The position numbers and the translations under genes were made by a program. Positions 34,996 through 46,018 of a stretch of DNA of 64,000 bases are shown piece by piece. Each line of letters opens with the position of its first letter. Within the stretch, counting starts at the first letter, position 1. Below the pieces are notes generated by a model. The model ran no database searches and was not told where the DNA came from. It saw only the letters and a list, made by a program, of their open reading frames with translations. The DNA comes from Prostheceraeus crozeri (Eukaryota > Platyhelminthes > Polycladida > Euryleptidae): NCBI GenBank assembly GCA_907163375.1, contig CAJQUW010003451.1, positions 1-64,000 on the forward strand, given 5' to 3'.

Positions 34996-37900
34996 CCCGC
35001 ATAACACGGTTTCGTAAAGTTTCGTAAAAATAACGTTCCAACTTTGGTTACACTTTCCGTAAATTATTCGTAAAACCTTATTTGGTAATTATTACGTGAA
35101 TTATCGATCACTTTTTGCGTAACTTTACGTAATAAAATGTGCCACTTTCAACGCAACATTCACGTTATGATTTTTACCTAAAAATTACGTAACTTTTGTG
35201 AGGATAACTTAACGTTATTCTTTCCGTCTTTCTATCAAAAGATCCAAAAGACACCAATAATATTTCATGTGTATTTTCATTGTGTTGATATACTGTTCAC
35301 AACATATTACCAATCATTCTTTCATATGTAGACACTAAATTGCTGGTTACACGACAAAATATTCAGTACGTCAACTGCAGTCTATCACAAATGTATTCTC
35401 ATACTTTCTGACAATAAAAAACCAGAAGACTTATTTGAAAGGAAGGAGAACAGGTCTTCCATAGACATTAAAAATCAAGCCAACTTGACAAAGGAAGTGT
35501 GAATACTGTTCGTCTATGAAGCTGTCACAAAAATGCGAGAATGAAAAATTGAGAAACTCTACGGCTCGTTTCGGAAGAGAATAATTATGATCTTTACATG
35601 CTACGCATACCTGGATTCGAGTAGATGGGGTGGCACATACATACAAATCTTCGTGAGTTATGAACGAAGCAAACAGCATGGAATTTTCCAGATCTGTTAG
35701 GAAGCATCAATTATTGTCTCAATAAAGCAGAGGATAGTGTGTCAATCAACACATGGAGTACCCAAAATTCAATACAAATTGATGACACCAACAATATCCC
35801 ACCATTGTTGTAAGAAATTAGGAACATTCATTCACAATTTCGTTTTACCACTCTGACCTTTGAAATTGGATCAATTTCATAACCCGTATGCTGCATATGC
35901 ATAGCAGAATAATGGACGGTGGAAAATGAAGTTAGTGACCACCTGAAAAAAAATGAGAGACTACATTTTGTATTATTGAATGATCATTATCCATCTGAGT
36001 AGGCCTACTTATATGTAGTACTAAATGGTTACATGCTCGTTGCAACTTTTCTTCGTTCAGATTGGTGCCAACCATAACACAAACAGCCAGAAAACGAAAT
36101 TTATTATTCATTTTTCATTAAATAAAAATAGAATTCCATTTTTTCAGAAAATTTACTATTTTGTCAAAATTCTACACTATCTGATATAATGATGATAAAA
36201 ACAGGTACTATCACGATTATCCCATGAAGTTTTTCGGTCTCTGTGATGTGCTGACTTAGTCCATATAGAATGGAGCTATAATCATAAATAGTAGCGCATA
36301 CGAATCACAGAGGGATTCTTTATCATAAAACATGGATTATATTTGTGGAAAATTACGCTCCGATTAATTTTGTTAAGAAAACAGAACACAATGAATAAAA
36401 GCATGTAATTTGAAACCGGATAACAAGAAGCTATAAGAAAGCGAGTACTGTAATAAACGAGATATTGAAGAGAACACGGGGTATGTTTGTCACATTTATC
36501 TTATAATGTCTTATCTTAACGTAATTCCGATGGTATTCATTTTTTGCTATACTACACTTCCAATTCATATTATAAAACTACTAATTGCAGTTTAAAGTAG
36601 TTTTATTCGTTTACCATTTCTGAACAATGCTAGCATTTAGCATTTAACATTTAAATAAAATATAAAGACATTGTTGTTCAACGTCATACTGCCACGAAAT
36701 GTTCCAAGGATTAGCAGTTCATTATAACATCACTGCAAAACCATAACATTCGGAGAGTGACAAAAATGTGCAAGAAATTAATTCTCAAGCAACTCACCTC
36801 TGATAAACAGTGCAGGCCTACAGAGTGATCAAAAGTTTCTCCCTTGCCATATGGTCGGACTCATTGAATTGACTTGTCTAAATCCATTCGTATTTTCAGC
36901 ATTGATTCCTAGGATAACGATTCATGTCTGAAATACAAAATAAAGATATTGATTTGTATGCAAATAAAACGCAAGTTTGCAAAGCATCTTTCGAAGGCAT
37001 ACTTTGTGATTATTCATAGCATTCTTGTAAAAAAAGCAACATTTAACATCACATCATTAAAAGATTTACATGTTCTATAGGCAATTTCAGATAGTCCTCG
37101 GCCTTGACACTGAAATAGATTTTTGAACACATGATGGGACTAATTATCATAAACAAACATGGATTTGCACTCAATTTACATAAATACTTACATGGCACAA
37201 TCCACATGCCAGCGGCTGATTCAAAATACATTCAATTTGACAATTTGTAGGAAATATAATATGCAAATGGGTGCACACATAATTACTGCATGCACAACAA
37301 AAAATGCATGTCAAAAAATTATTAAGAATACAACTGTTTTTAAGTGTACATGCGTACTTCACAGTAGTCTCAGTAATGAAAATTTAATTATAATTATACC
37401 TGCGACTACCGATCAATGTCATTTGCCACAAAATATCCAAGATTAAAAAACATTCGGAAGCTCTGACGGATCGGTCGCTTTGAAAATTAAACGACTTACC
37501 TTTATAACCAGAATGACACGTGAGGTCGATTTGGTCGGCCAACTAATGCAGCTGGCTTGAGCATTATTTTTTAATCAGTGATAGGGGACCATTTGGATTC
37601 ATGCAACCCCATCTAAAAAAAGCAAGTATCCACCTAATATTCGTCTCAAACATGCTGTATAAACCGAGTGCAGTGACGCTGCTTTCTGAATTATTTTGAG
37701 TCATGACCGCAGAATGTAGGCTACTCATTAAAATTCGATTCAGTGGTTGAGAAAATAGGGTTTCATTTCAAGACCTCATGTGATGGTTCATTTTACAATA
37801 TGTTATAATATCATGTTTTTCAATTTCATTAATTCATGATTTTAGCATGACAATTAAAAAAATGAATATATCTCTCACTAATTGCCGATTTATAATGTTA

Positions 37901-39834
37901 CCCTCTATCAATTGGCCTACTTAGTTTCCTTGCCTGATACTACCTGAAACCTTGATGCTGTAAACCTAGTACGCACTACATCTACCGGATGAACAAGGAG
38001 TAAAACATAAGCCGTTTTTGAATTCCTACCGTCTAAAACAGCCGTGTCACATTCTCCAATATCTATTCCCGAATAAAACCCGGTTCAGAGTGAGAAAAAG
38101 AGATGGAACCCTCAATTGAAGCACAGTATAAATATGATCACGCTGAAAACGATGCAACGCTTGAACTTTCCTACTGAATTTCAGAAAAATATTCATTGTT
38201 TTTAAATCAAAAACTTTAGCACCGGTAGGTCTAGAAAACTAATGTTCGATTTTTTCAATCTCAAGCACATTATTTCAAAAAGGAGACCACGAAGGTGTAC
38301 GCTTACGGCTAAAATACAATTTAACTCACACTTCATGGAATAATAACTTGGTTTGTAGCATGAGTGATCGTCTCACCTTCTTTTCTTCGCTCTATCCTTA
38401 TCCGCACGTAAACTTGAGAGAATCGGCAGAAATTGAGTCACACAGGTATTCGATTCACACTTCTATCAATTTCGTTTAATTCGAAGAAGCTTCACGAAAT
38501 CATAGTTTGCCAATGTAAAGAATCAGCATGAAAAGTCGTTGGCACATCCAGTGAAAGCTTTACAATTCACAGCCCTTCTGTTCGAGTGAGGAGCGCACAT
38601 CGAAACGAGCGCAGCAGTATGGCCAGACAGTAAGGTCACGCATTGTTAATAGAAACGCAAAGTAAGTCAGTGCACGCCATGGACGGTGAGGGCACGCGCA
38701 CTCTATGCGTGAGTCACTCTATAAAGCAATGATCCTACGTGTAAGGCAAGATTGATGTTGTTATGACGTCACTCGATCGCAAGTCCTCGACTGAAGGCAT
38801 GCAAGGAAGAAACAAACGCTCATACTAATGTAGAGCTGCAATGGGGAATATTAAGTATTTAAGAATTAAGTATGGGGAATATGAGTGCTATTATTGTGCT
38901 TGTCTGTGAAATCAAACTGCATGTTCATCGACTTCAATGTGATGTGAAAATATTACACTGTTCAAGTTCAATTCCATTGTTCACGTATTTGTCTTGGAGA
39001 TTCGGTTCCGTTTTGACACCATGCAGCTGCTGGCTAGTGATAAAAAGTTGTGATTCTTATATCATTTGACGTAAACATTGTCATCATGTATCCAAACAGA
39101 TGAGTTCAGAACTCCGCTTACTGCACTGTTTAATGCTAACAATCCTATAAGCATGCAGAAATATTTTTGTTATATAGACAAATTAATTCATAAATATTTG
39201 TAAAATGTTTCAGATTTGAACATTTAAGTGATTATGATAATATTTGTCAAATAATGATCAAATATGTATCAAAAATTATTAAAAAATATCAAATATACAG
39301 TATTTGATTGTTTTATAAAACTATCTAACATTTGTAAAATCTATCACCATCAGTCATATATTAGATAAATTATCTCGGTTTTTTCAACCCGGGTAATACA
39401 AGTATATAATAAATTACTACCTTTTTTGGCATCAACATAACCAAAGATATGGGTCCATGTACATTCAATACCGGTATTTAATATTTTGCATTATACAATA
39501 AAATATTACGTGGTATGCGCTAAATCTGCAAGGTAAAATTGTATCCAATATTTACGCTATTGACGTTATTTATGTTGTGTAACATTAATCACACAATTTT
39601 CACGTAATACTTACGTTTACTTAGAGAACTTTTTAAAGTAAATTTTGATACCTATAATTACCAAAATTAACTTCGACAATAAAGTTCATAATTATTTTTT
39701 TCTTTTTTGAATATCTTTTCTTAATGTACTTCAATATAAAACATCGTATAAATTATGAATTTAAGTTCAGGAACCCCCTGTTACCTATTGTAACGAAAAA
39801 TTTCCCATAATTTATGGTAAATTTGTTATGCGGG
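34996..39834. mobile_element. Harbinger-like non-autonomous element nested in pogo
   Basis: Ends CCCGCATAACA and its inverse, flanked by TTA at 34993-34995 and 39835-39837, a target duplication of the TWA type typical of PIF/Harbinger. The subterminal regions (34996-35220 and about 39480-39830) are rich in TTACG and CGTAA words. The 4.8-kb interior has no transposase or Myb-like gene that I can recognise. It contains parts of another dispersed repeat (about 36670-36940 and 37420-37500). The short TIR means the call rests mainly on the TSD and on the restored pogo length. Confidence 0.5.
36670..36940 (-). repeat. Dispersed repeat with splice-site-like pattern, copy 1
   Basis: Shares an ordered set of blocks with 46060-46330: ATTCGGAG, a CTCACCT block (GGTGAGT donor on the minus strand) and TGTCTGAAAT (ATTTCAG acceptor on the minus strand). 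The similarity also covers the putative intron side, which argues for a repeat rather than conserved exons alone. Partial copies are at about 37420-37500, 46980-47030 and 47065-47165. No known domain in the enclosed frame. Confidence 0.35.
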
Positions 39835-39916
39835 TTATAAGCGCATGTGCTTATATCCGGATATAAGCACACCTCCGCTTATAAGCACATGTGCTTAAAA
39901 GCGCGATAATACGGTA

Positions 39917-40272
39917 ATAGCATCGTATAAAATATTTGGAAGAATGTAATGTACTTAGCACAGAGTTGAAAGTTGCTAGTAAAGAGTTGTCAAAGATATA
40001 TGACGTGTGGATTAGAAATCTGATAATTAGTAAATAACGAAAATAGAAACAATATCTTTCAATATTGACTCTTTCCAATTGAATTAAAAACATGACAAAT
40101 ATGTCGTCATATTTGATAAAGTATTTATGTATGAAGTAAGTTTTAAGACATAATCTAAATTTTCACAAAATAGATTGGGATTTTGAGATGCAGATACTCA
40201 TGGATAGGTCTGTCCATACATATCGCATTCTCAAGCATGCATAACCTAGGCGTTCGAAAATCGGGCAAATAT
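39917..40272. other. Intergenic sequence
   Basis: Contains the inverse match (40020-40095) of the diverged repeat at 31355-31420. Nothing else recognised. Confidence 0.35.
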
Positions 40273-40280
40273 ATTAAAAT

Positions 40281-41037
40281 CAGGGATGCGGAGTCCTATC
40301 ATTTTGACAGGACTCCGACTCCTGCTTTTGATAGGACTCCGGGTGGACAGTATATATAGCCTAGTTTTTTTAAAAAAAACTGGTAACCTACGTCATAGAT
40401 CATGATATATAAGCTCACCTAAACCTATTTTTACTGATCATTGCTGTATCAATCATCAATCATTTTCGATGAAAGTTTATCAAATGTCGCCTTAAGTTGG
40501 AAGCATGCGACTCGGCTCCTCCCATCCTGCTGATGTGTGCTTTACACGGTTTTTCTCCAGTCTCTACCAGGCAGGAACATCCCCCATCCTTCTTCAAATA
40601 ATATGAGTACACTTTTGATTTTGATATGCGCTTTGGAGAAGACATCACACACGATTAACGTGAGGGTAAGAGGTAATGTTCTCAAACAAACTAGTATTTC
40701 ATTTTTGTCGCTGATGTGACCTTTGGTGCGTAGTTGTGATGGAGGCTGGGAAGGCTTGTCTTCTCTATTAAATCACCGAGTGAAAAGACAATCCTTTTTT
40801 CACTATCACGGTTCATTCCCTCAACTATTACAAGCCTTGCATGCACTGTTGTCTCTGTACTTTTGTTTGACGGAGAAAGTTGACATCAAGACAGTGACAG
40901 CCATGCACGAGGATAAAGAATTAGTTTGTATTATATTTCGGTCTAGTTATAGGCCGGAGTCCGGAGTCCTATCATTTGATAGGACTTCGACTCCAGCAAA
41001 AATGATAGGACTCCGGGACTCCGACTCTGCATCCCTG
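40281..41037 (-). mobile_element. hAT-type non-autonomous element with 8-bp TSD
   Basis: Inverted ends CAGGGATGCGGAGTC and the inverse of CAGGGATGCAGAGTC are flanked by exact 8-bp copies ATTAAAAT at 40273-40280 and 41038-41045. Within each end AGTCCTATCATTT and its inverse recur several times. Length 757 bp. It retains the start of a transposase gene on the minus strand (40463-40648). Size and structure mark it as an internal-deletion derivative of a hAT transposon. Confidence 0.9.
40460..40648 (-). pseudogene. BED zinc-finger N-terminus of hAT transposase
   Basis: A 62-codon minus-strand frame (from ATG at 40648 to TGA) reads SKSKVYSYYLKKDGGCSCLV and then ESHASNLRRHLINFHRK. Aromatic residues before a Cys pair and a final H-x4-H after SNLRRHL are the BED-finger pattern used by hAT transposases to bind DNA. 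The catalytic domain (RNase H-like with hAT dimerisation region) is absent, so this is the remnant left after an internal deletion. It could encode a free BED domain, but there is no evidence that it is expressed. Confidence 0.65.
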
Positions 41038-41045
41038 ATTAAAAT

Positions 41046-41480
41046 GTCAACGAAATTAATGTAATGCAAGTATATAGCCTACATATTCATCACAGGCTCA
41101 TGTGCAACTCGTGCATCATGCAAGGAACTTCCTTTCCCACCATATGAAATTTGTAGAGTAAAAGTTGAAATATCAAACAGAATGCCAGTACCGGTAAATA
41201 TTAATGCAACTCTCCTTGTAACCATCGCCAATAGGCAAATTCTCAACACATGCTTCATCCCAGAAGTTTGACGACTTGCAATCCATCTCTTAATTTGTAG
41301 CTTACCTTTGCATCATATATTCTTCAACTACATCTTGGTCTGCATTCAGGTTATTGTCAATTACCGCCAACATAGCTCACATTTTGTGAAAAAGATATGT
41401 GAAATTTAACTTTTTTGTCACATACTTCAACAAAGAGGAATGATTCGAGAGAAGATATATGGACAAATAATGCGAATTAG
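41046..41480. other. Intergenic sequence
   Basis: No feature recognised. Confidence 0.3.
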
Positions 41481-42128
41481 ATTTCAGATTATCATGCATC
41501 GAGTGAGCAATGAGATGCATGGAACATGTATGATGCGAAAGTAGATTGAACGGCAAAATGCTTTAGATATGAAGCATGTATATTATGAAAGATATTTTGA
41601 TCAATTACATATTTCAAAAATATTTAAGCTCTGATCAATCTTTACCAGAGATATACCATACTAACCTCTACCAGATGTTTTCAAGATGAATAAAACCTCT
41701 GAATACCTGACTTCTTCAGTGTATCTCTGAAATCAAGGTCACACATCATTGGGTATCGTCAGACATAGCGACAGAGAATCGAGCAGACACAATTGTACTC
41801 AAACAACTTCTCTCCACCAACCAACATCTCTCAGTAGACAGCAGCAATTGTTTTCGAGCCTTTCATTTGTGTAAATTCCGCCCCCTATCGAAACTGTATG
41901 AGGCACGTGAAAGTCAATAGTGTTGCATATTTTGACTGTGTGCATCCATCACCCCTTTCAGTGACACTGACTCAATACGAATTAATGGAGTTTACTGTAT
42001 TTGAGATTGTCAAATCTATCATGGGTCAAACTGGTTGGAAGTGGGTCAACTGAGTCTGACCCACGGCATATGTGACCCACTTGACCCACCTGACCCATGA
42101 CTCACGACCCACCTCCAACTCTGCATCT
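41481..42128. repeat. Composite repeat R1, copy C (3' part)
   Basis: Matches 3291 to about 4000 of copy A with a few small deletions, and ends in a short GACCCAC stretch closed by CCACCTCCAACTCTGCATC. Confidence 0.75.
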
Positions 42129-42134
42129 GAAAGA

Positions 42135-42590
42135 AGACCAGCCAGTACGAGTTTCTGCAGGGAACGAAGCCGAAAATGAGACTTTCACAGAATGATGTAC
42201 ACCTCATAGTCTAGCAGCCAGAACGAGTTTCTGCAGGGAACGAAGCCGAAAATGAGACTTTCACAGAATGATGTACACCCCATAGTCTAGCAGCCAGAAC
42301 GAGTTTCTGCAGGGAACGAAGCCGAAAATGAGACTTTCACAGAATGATGTACACCTCATAGTCCGGCAGCCAGCACGAGTTTCTGCAGGGAACGAAGCCG
42401 AAAATGAGACTTTCACAGAATGATGTACACCCCATAGTCTAGCAGCCAGAACGAGTTTCTGCAGGGAACAAAGCCGAAAATGAGACTTTCACAGAATGAT
42501 GTACACCTCATAGTCCGGCAGCCAGAACGAGTTTCTGCATGGAACGAAGCCGAAAAAGGAGACTTTCACAGAATGATGTACACTCTATTC
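42135..42590. repeat. 76-bp tandem array, about 6 units
   Basis: Period 76 bp, measured between successive TAGTCTAGCAGCC or TAGTCCGGCAGCC blocks. Each unit holds GAGTTTCTGCAGGGAACGA and ACTTTCACAGAATGATGTAC. Variants alternate (CACCTCATAGTC/CACCCCATAGTC; CCGGCAGC/CTAGCAGC), suggesting two-unit higher-order copying. Confidence 0.9.
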
Positions 42591-43258
42591 CTGCTACGAA
42601 TCTGCGCGTCTCCCGAGTTCTAATTAGATCCTCTTCTTGACCTACAGGATCAAAGAAAAACATACGTCAATCCAATTTGGCGCAGATTGCAGTTTTCACT
42701 TAAAATGAAATTTGTTGAGTGATGTTGAATGACACTTACTGAGAGAAAAACACTAAGTCTAGAACCGTAATTATTAAGGTGGAATGTGATTTCCTATTAT
42801 ACACTGTACAATGCACATATGTTGCTGTCATGTTTTTGATCGGCAACTTATGCGAGAATGTGGCTGAATGTGGATTAAATTGCTCAGAATGTTTGTGCTT
42901 GCTGACATTATGAGGCGCGCCAAACATGAATGTGCTTCGCTACATAGACATGCGTGCATTAACACGATAGGAAATGTCTTGAAGACACTCATGTCAAAAA
43001 TAATGACTGTACCGGTAGACTTATTGCTTTTCGCTTTATCAGACAAAACATAGAAATTCTTGTTTTGCAAAGAACGTCAGTCTGCTTCCCATTGGCTCTA
43101 CACGTGTTATTCTTTGATCCTGTCTGACAAGAAGAGGAACTAACTAGAACTCTGCAGACGAGCAGATTCGTAGTAGGCATAGGGTGCACACCATTCTGTG
43201 AAAGTCTAATTTTGGACCCCATTCCCTGCAGAAACTCGCTTTGGCTGCCGGACTGTTG
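42135..43258. mobile_element. Harbinger-like MITE with 76-bp repeats (H1)
   Basis: The left side is six 76-bp tandem units (42135-42590). A central region follows, with AAAGAAAAACA and TCTTCTTGACCTACAGG blocks. The right side is a single inverted unit ending GGCTGCCGGACTG at 43258. Centre and ends match 60612-62054. The left tip is degenerate and no target duplication is clear. The central open frames at 42736-43070 have no transposase features. Confidence 0.65.
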
Positions 43259-43377
43259 ATGTGGTACATGTGCTTGCAACGATCATTGCACCGGATTGAT
43301 CATTTGCAAACGGCGTTCCAGTTATATTTCACATCGCAAGAAATCGCTTGCGTGAATTCTTATGTGAATGTCATAAA

Positions 43378-43732
43378 AGGGAATCCCAAAATAGCGAATT
43401 CCCGGCGAATTGCCATAATATCGAATTCCCAAAATAGCGAATTCCCAGCGAATTTCCATAATATCGAATTCCCAAAATAGCGAATTCCCGGCGAATTGCC
43501 ATAATATCGAATTGCCATAATATCGAATTCCCAAAATAGCGAATTTCCGGCGAATTACCATAATATCGAATTCCCAAAATAGCGAATTCCCGGCGAATTG
43601 CCATAATATCGAATTCCCAAAATAGCGAATTCCCGGCGAATTGCCATAATATCGAATTCCCAAAATAGCGAATTACCATAATATCGAATTCCCAAAATAG
43701 CGAATTCCCGGCGAATTGCCATAATATCGAGT
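43378..43732. repeat. GAATT satellite, left array
   Basis: Tandem array of a 43-bp unit made of three GAATT-headed pieces of 16, 11 and 16 bp: GAATTCCCAAAATAGC, GAATTCCCGGC and GAATTGCCATAATATC. Pieces are sometimes skipped or repeated. The repeated minus-strand proteins it yields (GIRYFGNSILWQF) are artefacts of the repeat. Confidence 0.93.
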
Positions 43733-43766
43733 TGATCGCCAAAAACAGAAGCGTGTTTATAATTGT

Positions 43767-44031
43767 CATCGTTGTTGAAAACAGGTTGGATCGCTTCTTG
43801 AAGACTTTAATGGCTCAATAAAAACAAAAGTTAGCTATGTACAATAAAATCCGCCAGTACTTCGTGCCACTGACACTTCTATGGGCGCTCGGTAGGGCAC
43901 TTCTATGGAGCGCCCATAGAAGTGTCAGTGGCACGAAGTACTGGCGGATTTTATTGTACATAGCTAACTTTTGTTTTTATTGAGCCATTAAAGTCTTCAA
44001 GAAGCGATCCAACCTGTTTTCAACAACGATG
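43767..44031. repeat. Perfect palindrome with 124-bp arms
   Basis: Left arm 43767-43890 and right arm 43908-44031 are exact inverse copies by base-by-base reading, separated by 17 nt (43891-43907). The arms contain CAGTGGCACGAAGTACTGGC and AGTTAGCTATGTACAATAAA. It lies between the two GAATT arrays, which run in the same direction, so the palindrome is not simply the meeting point of inverted arrays. Confidence 0.92.
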
Positions 44032-44788
44032 CCATAATATCGAATTTCCATAATAGCGAATTCCCGGCGAATTTCCATAATAACGAATTTCCAAAATAGC
44101 GAATTCCCGGCGAATTGCCATAATATCGAATTTCCATAATAGCGAATTCCCGGCGAATTTCCATAATATCGAATTCCCAAAATAGCGAATTCCCGGCGAA
44201 TTTCCATAATATCGAATTCCCAAAATAGCGAATTCCCGGCGAATTGCCATAATATCGAATTCCCAAAATAGCGAATTCCCGGCGAATTGCCATAATATCG
44301 AATTCCCAAAATAGCGAATTCCCGGCGAATTGCCATAATATCGAATTCCCAAAATAGCGAATTCCCGGCGAATTGCCATAATATCGAATTCCCAAAATAG
44401 CGAATTCCCAAAATAGCGAATTCCCGGCGAATTTCCATAATATCGAATTCCCAAAATAGCGAATTCCCAGCGAATTGCTATAATATCGAATTCCCAAAAT
44501 AGCGAATTCCCGGCGAATTGCCATAATAGCGAATTCCCAAAATAGCGAATTCCCGGCGAATTGCCATAATATCGAATTCCCAAAATAGCGAATTCCCGGC
44601 GAATTGCAATAATAGCGAATTCCCAAAATAGCGAATTCCCGGCGAATTTCCATAATATCGAATTCCCAAAATAGCGAATTCCCGGCGAATTGCCATAATA
44701 TCGAATTCCCAAAATAGCGAATTGCCATAATATCGAATTCCCAAAATAGCGAATTGCCATAATATCGAATTCCCAAAATAGCGAATTC
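44032..44788. repeat. GAATT satellite, right array
   Basis: About 757 bp of the same 16/11/16-bp GAATT pieces as the left array, in the same orientation, with GAATTTCC and GAATTGCC variants. It ends at GAATTCTCAGAC. Open frames up to 263 codons on the minus strand are repeat translations. Confidence 0.93.
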
Positions 44789-45264
44789 TCAGACATACAC
44801 TGTTGCATCATTAAGAATCAGATGAGACTAACCATAACCTACTTGAATTTCATGAGGGATGTAGATCATTGTTGCCTGAACATTCATTTGATGAGTATTG
44901 TTATCAATCAGTCTTGGTTTCATTTCAAAGGAGCGAGGTCGAGAAGCAGCAACAATAGTCGACTGTTCCACAGGATTAAATATTCGTTTATCTGCTTCTG
45001 TTTATTGGAAGTGTGAGCAATGATGTAGAACCATGTAGAGCTCTATAACGATCACGGGAGCCGTAAACATGTTTCTGGGTTATCTCCCTTCATCAGTACG
45101 GCACACTCATTACACATCTTGTAATGACCAGACACCCTAGTCTAGATGTCTGGTTAGTTTTTCGAAACATTAGCACTAATTCGTTGCCAATTATTGTTAG
45201 TTTAACGTTAAAGAATAGGTTAGCTTGACGTTGCAAATGGCCACTTTTTTTTAATAACTTAACG
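44789..45264. other. Intergenic sequence
   Basis: Only a small hairpin (CCAGACA..TGTCTGG near 45130-45155) is noted. Confidence 0.35.
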
Positions 45265-45267
45265 TTA

Positions 45268-46015
45268 TAGTCTGGGAGCTAGCGTGAAGTTGTGCAGGGA
45301 ACGAGGTAGTACATAAAACTTTCACATAGCATAGTACACCTCTAACCTACTGCAAAACTTCGCGTCTGCCGGATCAGATCATTTGCATTTAAGAAATAGA
45401 GAGGATAACACAATCCCATGTATTTCCAGTGGTAAAATTGTGACATTTAAGGTGTTGACTCCATTTTTTCGAATTTTTGCTCATGAAAGTTACACAAATT
45501 GGTATTTTCTTGAACTGGTTATTATAGAAATCATCTACAGATCATGATCTTTCAAATGAGTTATCATTCAGTGACAGAGGATGAAGTAAAGTGTACAAAC
45601 AGACACTTTTCGTTAAAGTATATCAACAATTTTCCTGAAATTTCTATGTTAAACTTTGCAGTTACACCAACGAAAAGTGTCCGTTTGTACATTTTACTTT
45701 ATCCTCTGTCACTGAATAATAACTTATTTGAAAGATCATGATCTGTAGATGATTTCTATAATAACCAGTTCAACAAAATACCAATTTGTGTAACTTTTAT
45801 GAGCAAAAATTCGAAAAAATGGAGTCAACACCTTAAATGTCACAATTTTACCACTGGAAATACATAGGATTGTATTATCCTCTCTATTTCTGAAAAGCAA
45901 ATGATCTGATCCGGCAGACGCGAAGTTTTGCAGTAGGTTAGAGGTGTACTATGCTATGTGAAAGTTTTATGTACTACCTCGTTCCCTGCACAGCTTCACG
46001 CTAGCTCCCGGACTA
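45268..46015. mobile_element. Harbinger-like foldback MITE (H2)
   Basis: TTA at 45265-45267 and 46016-46018. The ends are TAGTCTGGGAGCTAGCGTGA and the inverse TCACGCTAGCTCCCGGACTA. The whole 748 bp is a long inverted repeat centred near 45640; arms include GTGCAGGGAACGAGGTAGTA and CACTTTTCGT. It is a diverged relative of H1 and H4, with the same CAGGGAACGAG and CTTTCACA words but only one unit per arm. Confidence 0.8.
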
Positions 46016-46018
46016 TTA

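Larger units (their letters stand above)
32587..39914 (+). mobile_element. pogo-type Tc1/mariner transposon, split by a nested insertion
   Basis: TA at 32585-32586 and 39915-39916. The inverted ends are CCGTATTATCGCGCTTTTAG and the inverse of CCGTATTATCGCGCTTTTAA, followed on both sides by ACATGTGCTTATAAGCG and a TATCCGGATATA palindrome. Between them are a pogo transposase gene (33219-34591) and a 4.84-kb foreign block (34996-39834). Without that block the element is about 2.49 kb, the normal size for pogo-like elements. Confidence 0.72.

Noticed and set aside
43997-44811. Long minus-strand open frames of up to 263 codons in the GAATT array
   Set aside because: All frames are repeat translations (GIRYFGNSILWQF over and over) of a satellite lacking in-frame stops; two other frames of the same stretch are also open.
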